Below, one piece after another: positions 16,198-24,602 of a stretch of DNA of 25,012 nucleotides. The DNA lies in the IMG/VR virus record IMGVR_UViG_3300025652_000500, positions 1 to 25,012 of that record, one strand, 5' to 3'. How positions within the stretch are numbered: position 1 is the first letter of the stretch; the number at the start of each line of letters is the position of its first letter. The notes beneath the pieces are model-generated. The model was not told where the DNA came from and did no database searches. It saw nothing but the letters and a program-made list of their open reading frames with translations. This DNA is from a virus. The position numbers and the translations under genes were made by a program.

Positions 16198-18000
16198 TTA
16201 AAAATCTAGTATTATTTTAATGTCTTCTGTTTGATCTGTAGTTCTATCAACAGTGGATATGTTTTCTGTATAAAGTATTTCACCAGAGAAAGTATTTGCT
16301 TCTGGACCAGTTATGTCTTCTATGCTCGCAATAGTAGTCGCATCACTCCCCGCTTTGAGGATAAAGTCATCTTTGACGAATGGAGTGTAATTTCCATAAC
16401 TGTTAACGTTATTTAGATATAATGTATAGAACGATGTATCAGATTTAGTCTCATCATCTTTAATAAGAACAATATTCGCATTTGCTGCTTTAAGAGCATT
16501 TGCCATAGCATTATTGTTTCTGTCAACTTCACTAAGATCTGTCACAAACTCAAGCGTTCCAAGAGCAGCTTTACTTCTGTTTCTTTCATTAGTTATAGAC
16601 TGACCAGCAACAAGTGGGTTGATTGGAATATCATCCGCTATACTCTCATATGATATTGATGCGCGAGTTGTAAGCCTTAAAGTTGCAGGACTATTTATGC
16701 TCTTGGCTACTACTTCTGTGCCATCTGCTAGTGCTGCATTATTCTCGTCAACTTTTAAGATAGGATCTTTGAGAACACTTACTGTTCTGAATGTAGTGCC
16801 TACAGGGATGTAACCTGCACCAGTAGCAGAAACGCCCTCAACATCTTTGAATAATACGTTCAACCCCACTTTATCACCGCCAAGCTCTCGCACAGGATCA
16901 GAGCCATGACCGCCCATAGGGGAGATGATAACGTTTGCTGTTGCGCCTGAACCGTGTGATGGGTTTGCAGTAACCAAAGCCTCTGCTTGTGTGTATTTAG
17001 TTCCGATATTGATAAGTTCGATACTTGCGACACTACCACTCAGATCATCCGCTAATCTACTGTATGCCAGCGCACCATTGCCATCTCCAATAATTGTAAC
17101 AGTTGGGGATATTATGATTTTAGAATCCGAAGCAGGTATTGTGGCGAATGCAGTATTGACAGAAAGTGTTCTTGTCGAACCGTTATAGTCTGTAATCCTG
17201 CGCAGCTGCCCTGAACCAGTTCCTGATGTAACATACACGCTAGAACCATTATAGATGTCATCACCAGTATCAATTGAAATCTCTGATGATGGCGAAACCG
17301 TCAGCGTCAATGTAGTCGCAGTTGACACAGGCGCATCAAATACCTCCTCATAATCAACTCCAATAGTGTTCACTTCAATGACCTGAATTGCACCATCTAC
17401 CGCAGCATTCTGAACGGCTAGAAGTCTATCAGATTCTGTTGATGTGTCGGATGCCGTTATCGTTTTAACAGGCATGTGTGTCGAAGTCATGAATTTATCA
17501 GAGTCACCTAATGAAACTGTGTACATGTATTTCCATGTATATCCATCAGAAGCAGTAAACGGGAGAGTTGAAAATCCAGTAGGCTTAACTGTAGATACTG
17601 CGCCGCTATTGTTGTTCAGACATTTGTAGATATTTAATTGGTCAGTGACAACATAGAATGGTTGTTTTGTAGGATCGTACGGATCAATAGTCGTGTGTTT
17701 GTACATGGCATAAATCGTACCACTAACCCAGTTATGTCTTGTGACAACATGGGAAACATCTGCTGGTGTAATTCTCTTCGCACCAAACATCTCGCGCTTA
17801 ACTTTAAAGTGCTTGGTTGCAATGTTTCTTTCTGGTTCGCTCGGATTAGGCTCGTCAGACGACACATTACTGTTTCCGATACACGCATAGAGGATAGCAG
17901 ACTTTTTCACTGATACGGTGTCAGTCTCATTCACAGCAGCGATAAATGCCTTTGCATTATTGATCGACAATTCTTTGGTTGGATATGTGTATGTTGGCAT
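16198..18000 (-). CDS. gp8: Baseplate wedge subunit gp8
   Basis: This is a structural subunit of the baseplate wedge, which in T4 forms a dimer bound to gp6 and gp7. The first ~180 residues carry family features in order: an N-terminal helix (SINNAKAFIAAVNE), HNWVSGTIYAMYKHTT near residue 90, a strand with PFYVVTDQLNIYKCLNNN (about 114-131), and FTASDGYTWKYMYTVS (about 148-163); W-x-x-GT-x-Y, the YKCL box and GYTWKY are diagnostic. At 600 residues it is much longer than T4 gp8 (334); the extra part is beta-rich and includes an ILYTENIS strand near the C-terminus, as in marine relatives. It starts 5 bases after the stop of the preceding gene, with CAGGA upstream as ribosome binding site. Identification is by motif recognition. 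Confidence 0.92.
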   Translation of the reverse strand: MPTYTYPTKELSINNAKAFIAAVNETDTVSVKKSAILYACIGNSNVSSDEPNPSEPERNIATKHFKVKREMFGAKRITPADVSHVVTRHNWVSGTIYAMYKHTTIDPYDPTKQPFYVVTDQLNIYKCLNNNSGAVSTVKPTGFSTLPFTASDGYTWKYMYTVSLGDSDKFMTSTHMPVKTITASDTSTESDRLLAVQNAAVDGAIQVIEVNTIGVDYEEVFDAPVSTATTLTLTVSPSSEISIDTGDDIYNGSSVYVTSGTGSGQLRRITDYNGSTRTLSVNTAFATIPASDSKIIISPTVTIIGDGNGALAYSRLADDLSGSVASIELINIGTKYTQAEALVTANPSHGSGATANVIISPMGGHGSDPVRELGGDKVGLNVLFKDVEGVSATGAGYIPVGTTFRTVSVLKDPILKVDENNAALADGTEVVAKSINSPATLRLTTRASISYESIADDIPINPLVAGQSITNERNRSKAALGTLEFVTDLSEVDRNNNAMANALKAANANIVLIKDDETKSDTSFYTLYLNNVNSYGNYTPFVKDDFILKAGSDATTIASIEDITGPEANTFSGEILYTENISTVDRTTDQTEDIKIILDF

Positions 18001-18005
18001 CTAAC

Positions 18006-21000
18006 TTATTGTCCTGTTATGTAATATGCTTTAGCCGATGATATGCTCGTATTCGACCATGTCACATGCGTTGTTGCTTGCGTTGCACTCGATACTATAT
18101 TTAGTGGAAGTCTATAGTACTGATTGGCAGAAACTTCCAATATAAATACGCCACCATCAATAAATTCATTCTCCATATCGCTGCTAACACCAATAATGTT
18201 TTGACTGCCGTTGGCGATCGAGAATGTGCCAGTAGCTTGAATCCGTGTTACGTTATTGGCTGTGACTACAACGTCAGCAGCAATGTCAGAACTTGATTGA
18301 TATTGTCCAAACAAGTTCTGCCCCGCTGGATGTGCAAGGTCTAATACAACATCTCTATATCTTTGTAAACTTAAAGGTGTCGCTATCTCGTATGAGAATT
18401 CTTGATACTTATTGCTATCTTGTATGATTCCTCGCTTTGTAGAAACGTGACTTCTAGAGCTAGAATAATATCCTTCAGAGTTGGCTACATTCTGTAACGT
18501 CAGATTCGCCAGTGCTTGCGTTGAGTCCGTTCTGCCTGACTCGGCAAAGCGCACGAGTTCATTCTGCTCATGTGAGAATCCTGAATCAACTACACGGACA
18601 CCAGTTATCGTGCCGTCAGCGCCTATGTCTGCACGAACCGATGCGTTATCACCTAACACGCCCCTATCAACAATCTTCACAATCTTTGCTGATCCAGTTG
18701 CAGTTGGCGTTCTGGTATCTGTAGTTCCAGGAACATACTCAGAGCCGTGGATATTTATTGCTACTGTTGTATTATTGGCAAAACTTACGTTTCCAGGACT
18801 TCTCTGTAACATCTTCTGCCAGACGCGAATCGTTGTTTCATAAGTTCCATTAGCATGAGCAATTGTAGCTGGAACATTGCTCCCTATCACACCACCTTTA
18901 ATATCACCGCTTGCGCCAGTAGATGTTTGTGCGACTGCATCATTAGTGTCTAACACTGTTACTTGCGAATCGCCTGTATTCCAATTGACATTATCAGTCT
19001 GTAGTGTGATATACTGCTCGCCAATACCTAATGCGGCAATGTCATTCTCTCTGACAATAACGTCTGGAGCGACAGTAAATCCAGTACCACCAATACGGTT
19101 TGATAATCTGTCGATAGATCCGAATATGCTATTCTTAAAGATAAGTGAATCACTCAAAGAAGTGTAAGCGTTCTCATATGCAGTATTGGATGTTGTGTAT
19201 GCAACATTGCCGACTATTGTGGCAGCACCTGTTTTTGCTACACCTTCACCTTCTTTGAATCCTTGGAATGGACCAGTCTGGAACTGGTGTGCTATTGCTG
19301 ATGTTGTGTTAGAAGTGACTCTCGCTTTAACTAAGTTCCTATACACCCCACCCTTACCATATGCTGCATTGGTCAATGCAGGAGAGAATGCTGGTGTTAC
19401 TGTAATTTCATTTGCGCTATTTACTGCGGTGACTCTTCGACTAGTCTGTTCGCCTGCTTTGATAGCATCATGCTTTGCTAAATTGACGCCAACATTTGTT
19501 CCTGTTACTGTTGTTCCGCTACTGCTGATTGTTCCTGACTGAACTGTATTGGCGAGAGGCAAATGTTCATATCCTCCAGGAGTATCAGAGATAACATGCT
19601 TAACAACACCGAAAGAATATAATTCGTCTCCAGTTATTGCTGAGTCTGCAGTGTTAGCTGTATTAGGCTCATCACCAACAAACTCATCTCCTGCCACAAC
19701 AGTTGTTCCTGCATTGTTAGCAAATTCAACTAGATGGTATCCGATAGTATTTGCATGGAAGGTTGTGACCTTACCCATGTTTGTGCCTGAGTTTTTCTCT
19801 GAGTTGGTCTTGAAAACAAATTCGCCTGTACCAGTTGTATCAGTATCTTGCTTTCTTTGATATGCAGTCAGATAACCCTCTTCTTGCTGAGCGCCCCAAA
19901 TAGATGCGCCAGATACACCATCACCAGTATATTGAAATCCGTTTGGACCAGCCATGTTCTCTGTTGTTTGCATGCCGATACGCCATCCAGTGGTGCTACT
20001 AGGATTAGTCCTGCTAGAACATCTCCACCAACCGTTGCCTGCAGGTTCTATCTTAGTGTCTGTCCACTGAGTTCCTGCGTGGACAACTTTACCTAAAACA
20101 ATATCAAATATGGGATAGTTAGAGCCTCTACTTAGTCCTCTGAAATTGATATATCTCTTAGACCCTGCAGCAATCGGTTTAGCATACACAGAAAATGTGT
20201 AGTATGTGCTACCGTTGACCGTACCGACCAGAGCAGAATTCTTAACACCAAGAAAATGGTCTAGGTCTACTTCTGTGTTTTCTATAAGGTTCTCAGCGGT
20301 TGTTGTACCATCTGGCGCAACAACGTCATCTGATGACGGAACATCAGACCTAGATGAAGTCCAGTGATCATTCTCTTGTATTTCTTCAGAGTCATTGATC
20401 ATATTTCTTAGAGAAGAAGTGAATAGACCGAATGTGTCTACTTCTAATACTGCAGCGCCATCAGCCGATGATGCTCCAATTGCAACAATAGTGCCATTGG
20501 CATATGATGAGCTGCCATATATTTTATCACCAACTGCAAAAGCAGCGCCAGTATTGGCAACCAAAAGTCTTGCGTCTTTGTTATCTCTATAATGTTCGTT
20601 ATCAACTTCTTCTTCGAGTTCTGGGAAGCCGAGAGTTGGAGCGCCAATAATCGTATGTTGGAGTGTCGACATTAAATTATTGGTGTTTGTGCCATCAGTA
20701 ACTGTAGGAGCAAGTGTGCCGAATATGTTATTACTAGCAATCAAGTTGGTGTTCATTGAAAGAGCAAAAGTGTCTGTGAGATCACCAAGACCGATTTGAA
20801 AAGATCCAGGAGTAATACCGTCACCTGCGATAACTGACCCGATGCTGACCGTTGTGCCGCCAACCTGACTGTCTGTGAATCCCGCAGTATAACCTGAACC
20901 GCCATCTAAGATACTAAATGTCAACGCACCACCAAGGTCGACTGTTTCTGTCACAACAACCTTACCAAACGCACCAGTCTTTTCTGAGATTATGTCAACA

Positions 21001-21695
21001 ATGTCGCCAGCAGCATATTGTGCTCCAGCGTCTTGAATAGTAATTTTAGAGATACCAGCTTCAACGGTGATCGTATGTCCTGACAAATTAGCATCGGAAG
21101 CGAGAGAGACAACTTCTAAATGGTTGAATGACCCTTTAACATTCGAGACATTGATCTGCATCAAGTCTCTGCCGTTTATAACACGACCAACCACATCTTC
21201 GACAAGAGCTTCAGCTTTTGATTCAGCACCACGAATTGTTTTGCCGATAAGCGCATAGTTCTTTTTGTTGTGTGTCGTAACAAGATAGCGATCTAAGTTC
21301 CAATCACCGTCCGAAACCTTGAGCATCTGATCCGCAGGATAGTTTATCTCTACAGGCTCATCGTAAATTGCTCTGAATAATAGCTTGTATGAGGCGATTG
21401 TCCCTCTAGAACTATTATAATTTTTTATGTATTTCGCTAACAGCTTCTTATCAGAAGCGACATTATACGGAACCGATGGCAATAAAGTTTCTTGGAAGTG
21501 TGTCAAATACTCATCAAGAGTTGTATTGATGTTACGATAATCTTCTAAATTCTGTATGGCGTCAGTCAGCTTACCGTTCTGTTCCATGTATTCATAATAC
21601 GCTTCCACAAAGGCAAGAAAGTTCTCACCCTCTTCTTTATAGAAGTCTGGAAACTGATTCGCGACAACAGCTGATAGTTTCGATTTTATAGTCAT
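18006..21695 (-). CDS. Large baseplate wedge protein in the gp7 position, with a probable carbohydrate-binding-like insert (1229 aa)
   Basis: The ATG overlaps the gp6 stop (TAATG). The N-terminus (FPDFYKEEGENFLAFVEAYY, then YMEQ, residues 15-38) and residues 70-125 (LLAKYIKNYNSSRGTI, FRAIYDEPVEINYP) are helical and typical of the protein between gp6 and gp8 in marine T4-like phages. The C-terminal part has RYRDVVLDLAHPAGQNLFG, another conserved mark. Residues about 435-615 look like a separate module: AENLIENTEVD, YYTFSVYAKPIAAGSKRYIN, PAGNGWWRCSSRT, ASIWGAQQEEGYLTAYQRK. These match the beta-sandwich seen in many phage tail proteins as (TFSVYAK..., GNGWYR..., WGAQLEEG...TSY). T4 gp7 is 1032 residues, so an insert would account for the excess. 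The gp7 equivalence is inferred from gene order. Confidence 0.9.
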   Translation of the reverse strand: MTIKSKLSAVVANQFPDFYKEEGENFLAFVEAYYEYMEQNGKLTDAIQNLEDYRNINTTLDEYLTHFQETLLPSVPYNVASDKKLLAKYIKNYNSSRGTIASYKLLFRAIYDEPVEINYPADQMLKVSDGDWNLDRYLVTTHNKKNYALIGKTIRGAESKAEALVEDVVGRVINGRDLMQINVSNVKGSFNHLEVVSLASDANLSGHTITVEAGISKITIQDAGAQYAAGDIVDIISEKTGAFGKVVVTETVDLGGALTFSILDGGSGYTAGFTDSQVGGTTVSIGSVIAGDGITPGSFQIGLGDLTDTFALSMNTNLIASNNIFGTLAPTVTDGTNTNNLMSTLQHTIIGAPTLGFPELEEEVDNEHYRDNKDARLLVANTGAAFAVGDKIYGSSSYANGTIVAIGASSADGAAVLEVDTFGLFTSSLRNMINDSEEIQENDHWTSSRSDVPSSDDVVAPDGTTTAENLIENTEVDLDHFLGVKNSALVGTVNGSTYYTFSVYAKPIAAGSKRYINFRGLSRGSNYPIFDIVLGKVVHAGTQWTDTKIEPAGNGWWRCSSRTNPSSTTGWRIGMQTTENMAGPNGFQYTGDGVSGASIWGAQQEEGYLTAYQRKQDTDTTGTGEFVFKTNSEKNSGTNMGKVTTFHANTIGYHLVEFANNAGTTVVAGDEFVGDEPNTANTADSAITGDELYSFGVVKHVISDTPGGYEHLPLANTVQSGTISSSGTTVTGTNVGVNLAKHDAIKAGEQTSRRVTAVNSANEITVTPAFSPALTNAAYGKGGVYRNLVKARVTSNTTSAIAHQFQTGPFQGFKEGEGVAKTGAATIVGNVAYTTSNTAYENAYTSLSDSLIFKNSIFGSIDRLSNRIGGTGFTVAPDVIVRENDIAALGIGEQYITLQTDNVNWNTGDSQVTVLDTNDAVAQTSTGASGDIKGGVIGSNVPATIAHANGTYETTIRVWQKMLQRSPGNVSFANNTTVAINIHGSEYVPGTTDTRTPTATGSAKIVKIVDRGVLGDNASVRADIGADGTITGVRVVDSGFSHEQNELVRFAESGRTDSTQALANLTLQNVANSEGYYSSSRSHVSTKRGIIQDSNKYQEFSYEIATPLSLQRYRDVVLDLAHPAGQNLFGQYQSSSDIAADVVVTANNVTRIQATGTFSIANGSQNIIGVSSDMENEFIDGGVFILEVSANQYYRLPLNIVSSATQATTHVTWSNTSISSAKAYYITGQ

Positions 21696-23464
21696 TAACC
21701 TTGCTCGCCGTATACATTTATCGTAGCGTCGGAGGAATTCATAAGCAATATTTGCTCTCTCACCGAATTAATATCAAAATTCTCTGGCTTGGCTGAAACT
21801 TTGATTTGTATGTCAGCATATGCTGTCGGTGCAAAGTTTGTGATAACAATCTCACCTGTAGTATAATTTACTGTTCCTGCAATGTCGACGATCGTGACTT
21901 TGACGTTAGTGTCACTGTATCTGAAGATTGTGGCGTTTCCTGCCCCATCATCACCAAGATATGCAGAGAATCCATTATAAGTGAACTCGGTTGACTCGAC
22001 AGTTGATGGTCTCAGCTCATTCTGGAAAGACAACAAAACGTTTTCCGCAACATTGACGTTAGGAACAAACCTTTTCTGAACTTTAATAGCAGCATCATTA
22101 TTTAAGATTGTTGTAGAAGTGTTGTCGAGCGCACGAACAAACCGTGAATATCGCAGCTTATTACCGAATCGCTCTAAGTTAGTTGAAGCAAAAGAGTCGA
22201 TTGAATCCCGAATCATCTGCTCCACACTGCTTAATGACAATGTGGTTCTTGTAGTGTCATAGTATGTGGATATTGTCGGGATCAAGTACACATAATCAGC
22301 ATCAATGATCACGGGATCAATGGCTAGTGGCGTTCTGGTTTTAATTGATTCGCGGATCGCCTGCTTTCTTGTTGCTGTAGCAAACTGCTCATCAAACGGT
22401 TTGACCGCAATATAAACTTTACCATAAGCAGGTGGTGTTGCTTCTTCACCGCCATAAGAAATAACAGACTGGAGGTCTGGGTTTTCACTTAATAATATTC
22501 TTTGATAGTCATTAGCAACAACGGCACGGTTTTGTGTCTGGAAGTTTCTAGGAGCATTGAACTTTATTGAATCGACACCCTCTTGACTTCTGCCGCCTGC
22601 AGCGTTCTTAGTCACTGCAGTGATCGTGGCTGTTGGCGTTGGTGTTAGACCTGTGGAGATACTTTCAACAGAGAACGTATTTGCACCATTAGTAGCAGCA
22701 CCGCTACATACGAGATATGACGCTTTGATGATATTGCCTGATTTAATAGCTTTACCAAGACCGCCTTGCCCAAACACCAACTCATATTTTTTGTCGCTCG
22801 CTTCCTCAAGGAAGAATACTGGAGACGTTTCAAAAACCTGATTGACATTTGTTGCTCTAGTGAACTCAGTCACTGTGCTATCTGCAGCTGATTCTTGGAC
22901 GCTTACAGTGATGCTTGTAGTATCTACGCCGTTGTTTGGAATAATATATCGAACTGGATTAGAAGCACTTGCCGTCCACGCATGCGTGAGTGGCTCGCCC
23001 TCTTTAATCGTGATCGTTTTAGAGAAAGTTCCTGTCGCACTCTGGTCAATCTTTTCCACTTGAGACGTCACATATGTGTATGTCACATCATCAATAGATG
23101 TAGTGAACTTTGAGTTCTTTGGTACAGTGAACTGAGGAACACTAGCAGCAACGCCAGTGAAGTTCAATGTCACATCAGCCGTTGCGCCGATAGCAGAAAT
23201 AGGAACGTATCCTAATTCCTTTGCTCTCGATACTACAGAATCACGCTGCTGGGCTGTGTCTAAGAACATCTCGTTACCGATCATGTTCAAGTAATATGCA
23301 TTGTAGTGCGTATTATATGCCAAGACATCAAGAAGAACTGACATAGCAGATCCTTCAAAGTCATAGTCCTTGAACTGTGATTGGGTGCTGAGATATGTCT
23401 GAAGATTGGTGCGGATATCCGCAAAATCTAATTCAGTAACTTGTAAATATGTATTTGCTGCCAT
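21695..23464 (-). CDS. gp6: Baseplate wedge subunit gp6 (Baseplate_J family)
   Basis: It forms the inner ring of the baseplate that dimerises around the hub and triggers sheath contraction. The N-terminus reads DFADIRTNLQTYLSTQSQFKD and EGSAMSVLLDVLAYNTHYNA (about residues 14-57), with NMIGNEMFLDTAQQRDSVVS and RAKELGYVP after it; this block is diagnostic for gp6. Residues about 228-250 (LVFGQGGLGKAIKSGNIIKA) and 304-333 (APRNFQTQNRAVVANDYQRI, then LLSENPDLQSV) match the Baseplate_J core. Length is 589 residues against 660 in T4. The start overlaps the gp25 stop as TAATG, with CAGG just upstream. Assignment is firm. Confidence 0.96.
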   Translation of the reverse strand: MAANTYLQVTELDFADIRTNLQTYLSTQSQFKDYDFEGSAMSVLLDVLAYNTHYNAYYLNMIGNEMFLDTAQQRDSVVSRAKELGYVPISAIGATADVTLNFTGVAASVPQFTVPKNSKFTTSIDDVTYTYVTSQVEKIDQSATGTFSKTITIKEGEPLTHAWTASASNPVRYIIPNNGVDTTSITVSVQESAADSTVTEFTRATNVNQVFETSPVFFLEEASDKKYELVFGQGGLGKAIKSGNIIKASYLVCSGAATNGANTFSVESISTGLTPTPTATITAVTKNAAGGRSQEGVDSIKFNAPRNFQTQNRAVVANDYQRILLSENPDLQSVISYGGEEATPPAYGKVYIAVKPFDEQFATATRKQAIRESIKTRTPLAIDPVIIDADYVYLIPTISTYYDTTRTTLSLSSVEQMIRDSIDSFASTNLERFGNKLRYSRFVRALDNTSTTILNNDAAIKVQKRFVPNVNVAENVLLSFQNELRPSTVESTEFTYNGFSAYLGDDGAGNATIFRYSDTNVKVTIVDIAGTVNYTTGEIVITNFAPTAYADIQIKVSAKPENFDINSVREQILLMNSSDATINVYGEQG

Positions 23465-23859
23465 TACCTGACTCTTTCTAGTATAACGTCTAATACGACT
23501 GGTTCTGGATCGTTGAGTACCATAAATGCTACTGATACAGTCAACATGTGTTTTTCTCTGTTTTCTTCAACTAACACCTCAATCACATCAGCACGTGGCT
23601 CATAGTTCTTTATGACCTCGCGAATCGCAGATTCCATTTGCTGTTTTACTGCTGCGGTGAATAGTTCGAATAAGTAATAACGAATACTACAACCAATGTT
23701 CGATTTGAATGGTCGTTCAAAATAGTCCGTTAGCACCAATGACTTGACTGATTGTCTAACTGCTTCTCTGTTAGTCTTGCGTGTGAGCGCCCCAGTCTTT
23801 GGGTGTGCGAAGAACCCAAGACCGATGTCACTAAACAATTCTTTTTTAGTCTCTGCCAT
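23464..23859 (-). CDS. gp25: Baseplate wedge subunit gp25 (lysozyme-like family)
   Basis: It is the sheath initiator at the baseplate, related to TssE of type VI secretion. The 131 residues match the family length. Visible marks are FERPFKSNIGCSIRYYLFEL (residues 47-66), corresponding to the family segment, and the EPR triad at 87-89 in NYEPRADVIEV. It begins 10 bases after the stop of the Hc1-like gene, with AGAGAGAA as ribosome binding site, and its stop overlaps the gp6 start. In T4 itself gene 25 lies elsewhere; its position directly before gene 6 is the marine T4-like arrangement. Confidence 0.96.
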   Translation of the reverse strand: MAETKKELFSDIGLGFFAHPKTGALTRKTNREAVRQSVKSLVLTDYFERPFKSNIGCSIRYYLFELFTAAVKQQMESAIREVIKNYEPRADVIEVLVEENREKHMLTVSVAFMVLNDPEPVVLDVILERVR

Positions 23860-23869
23860 TTCTCTCTAC

Positions 23870-24040
23870 TTATTGAGTGTTTTTAGATTCTTGTATTTCT
23901 TTTCGTCTGTCTTTACACAGCTTTGAAATTTCGGCTAACGCCTTTCTAGCTCTTGTTCCAGCTGCTTTGTTGCCTTGACTGAATTTTTCATTCTCAGCAT
24001 TATATAATTCAAATAAACTTACTATATTATCATGTAACAT
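23870..24040 (-). CDS. Small Hc1/histone-H1-like basic protein (56 aa)
   Basis: A 56-codon gene read by hand from ATG at 24040 to TAA at 23872-23870; it fills most of the gap between PAAR and gp25. The core GNKAAGTRARKALAEISKLC (residues 23-42), followed by KDRRKEIQ, strongly resembles the chlamydial histone-like Hc1 family (GNKAA..R.R......KL.K..RKE). Marine T4-like phages carry such short proteins. The N-terminal part (VSLFELYNAENEKF) is a helix with acidic residues, so the protein is probably an all-helical coiled coil, basic in its second half. Whether it binds DNA in the phage is unknown. The ribosome binding site CAAGG lies 9 bases before the ATG, and a late promoter lies about 70 bases upstream. 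It is the first gene of the transcript that continues into gp25 and gp6. Confidence 0.85.
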   Translation of the reverse strand: MLHDNIVSLFELYNAENEKFSQGNKAAGTRARKALAEISKLCKDRRKEIQESKNTQ

Positions 24041-24078
24041 AAAATAAACCTTGACTAGTAATTAAAACTCATGTATAA

Positions 24079-24096
24079 TAGAGATGTACTTCTCTA
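24079..24096 (-). other. Small hairpin in the leader downstream of the late promoter
   Basis: TAGAGA and TCTCTA form a 6-base-pair stem with a 6-base loop. On the minus strand it lies between the late promoter and the Hc1-like start. There is no following T-run, so it is not a typical terminator; it may be an RNA-end-stabilising or incidental hairpin. Confidence 0.3.
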
Positions 24097-24108
24097 AGTA
24101 TTGTAATC

Positions 24109-24116
24109 TATTTATA
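24109..24116 (-). promoter_or_regulatory. T4-type late promoter
   Basis: TATAAATA on the minus strand (tatttata on the plus strand) is an exact match to the T4 late promoter recognised by the phage sigma factor gp55 with gp33 and the sliding clamp. It lies 7 bases after the PAAR stop codon and 68 bases before the Hc1-like ATG, in an AT-rich stretch otherwise free of genes. It would drive the Hc1-like, gp25, gp6, gp7-position and gp8 genes. The element is short, so chance occurrence is possible, but the placement is ideal. Confidence 0.75.
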
Positions 24117-24123
24117 ACGCCAT

Positions 24124-24408
24124 TTAACCGCCAGCGAAAACATTACCTGATCCAGCCGCGACTGATGTGCATGTCGGATCACCTACTCTACCGCATGATA
24201 TGCCATTTACGAATACAGTTCCAGAACCAGAGCCTATAGGAGTTGCATGACCAGGACATGGTGATCCAGGAAGTAAATGTCCAGTATTACTATCACCTAC
24301 TCTTGACACTGCAATACCATTAGCAAATACATTACCACTCCCTGCTGCTTGTACCATTCCAGAACAATGTGCTGCATTGGCATCTCCTATCCTTGCGACT
24401 GCTGGCAT
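24124..24408 (-). CDS. PAAR-motif spike tip protein (T4 gp5.4-like)
   Basis: The 94-residue protein caps the central spike and sharpens its tip for membrane piercing. It begins PAVARIGDANAAHCSG, the PAAR start, and shows the repeated hairpins GSGNVFANGIAVSRVGD (residues 23-39), GSGTVFVNGISCGRVGD (about 59-75) and GSGNVF near the end, each forming one face of the cone. His14, Cys15, His44, Cys51 and His54 include the residues expected to bind the metal ion near the apex. The TAATG overlap couples it to the upstream 64-residue gene. In T4, gene 5.4 also lies before gene 6; here gp25 and the Hc1-like gene stand between. Confidence 0.95.
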   Translation of the reverse strand: MPAVARIGDANAAHCSGMVQAAGSGNVFANGIAVSRVGDSNTGHLLPGSPCPGHATPIGSGSGTVFVNGISCGRVGDPTCTSVAAGSGNVFAGG

Positions 24409-24602
24409 TATTTTGTCTCCCGTTTCATAAGCTCTTTTAGCTTAGTTTCCCATTGACCATTTAATCTATGTTCCTCCTCTGTATGAGGGGGCGGTATAAT
24501 ATCTGGATTAAACTCTATTAAATTATCAAATGACTTTGGTATATCGTCAAAGTCACTATATGTTTCTATTATTCCTTTATTTAAAATAACAAATTTATGC
24601 AT
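24408..24602 (-). CDS. Hypothetical protein, 64 aa, between an upstream virion protein and PAAR
   Basis: Not recognised. The start ATG overlaps the end of the upstream gene by 8 bases (ATGCATAA), and the stop overlaps the PAAR start (TAATG), so it is translationally coupled on both sides. The N-terminal half has a strand (KFVILNKGIIETYS) and an acidic stretch; NPDIIPPPHTEEEHRLNG (about residues 32-49) is a proline-rich linker, and WETKLKELMKRETK is a basic-acidic C-terminal helix. It may be a small assembly factor of the spike or hub, a role suggested only by position. Confidence 0.75.
   Translation of the reverse strand: MHKFVILNKGIIETYSDFDDIPKSFDNLIEFNPDIIPPPHTEEEHRLNGQWETKLKELMKRETK

Noticed and set aside
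18748-18755. AATAAATA-like sequence on the minus strand inside the gp7-position gene
   Set aside because: It lies deep within coding sequence with no gene start nearby, so it is probably chance.
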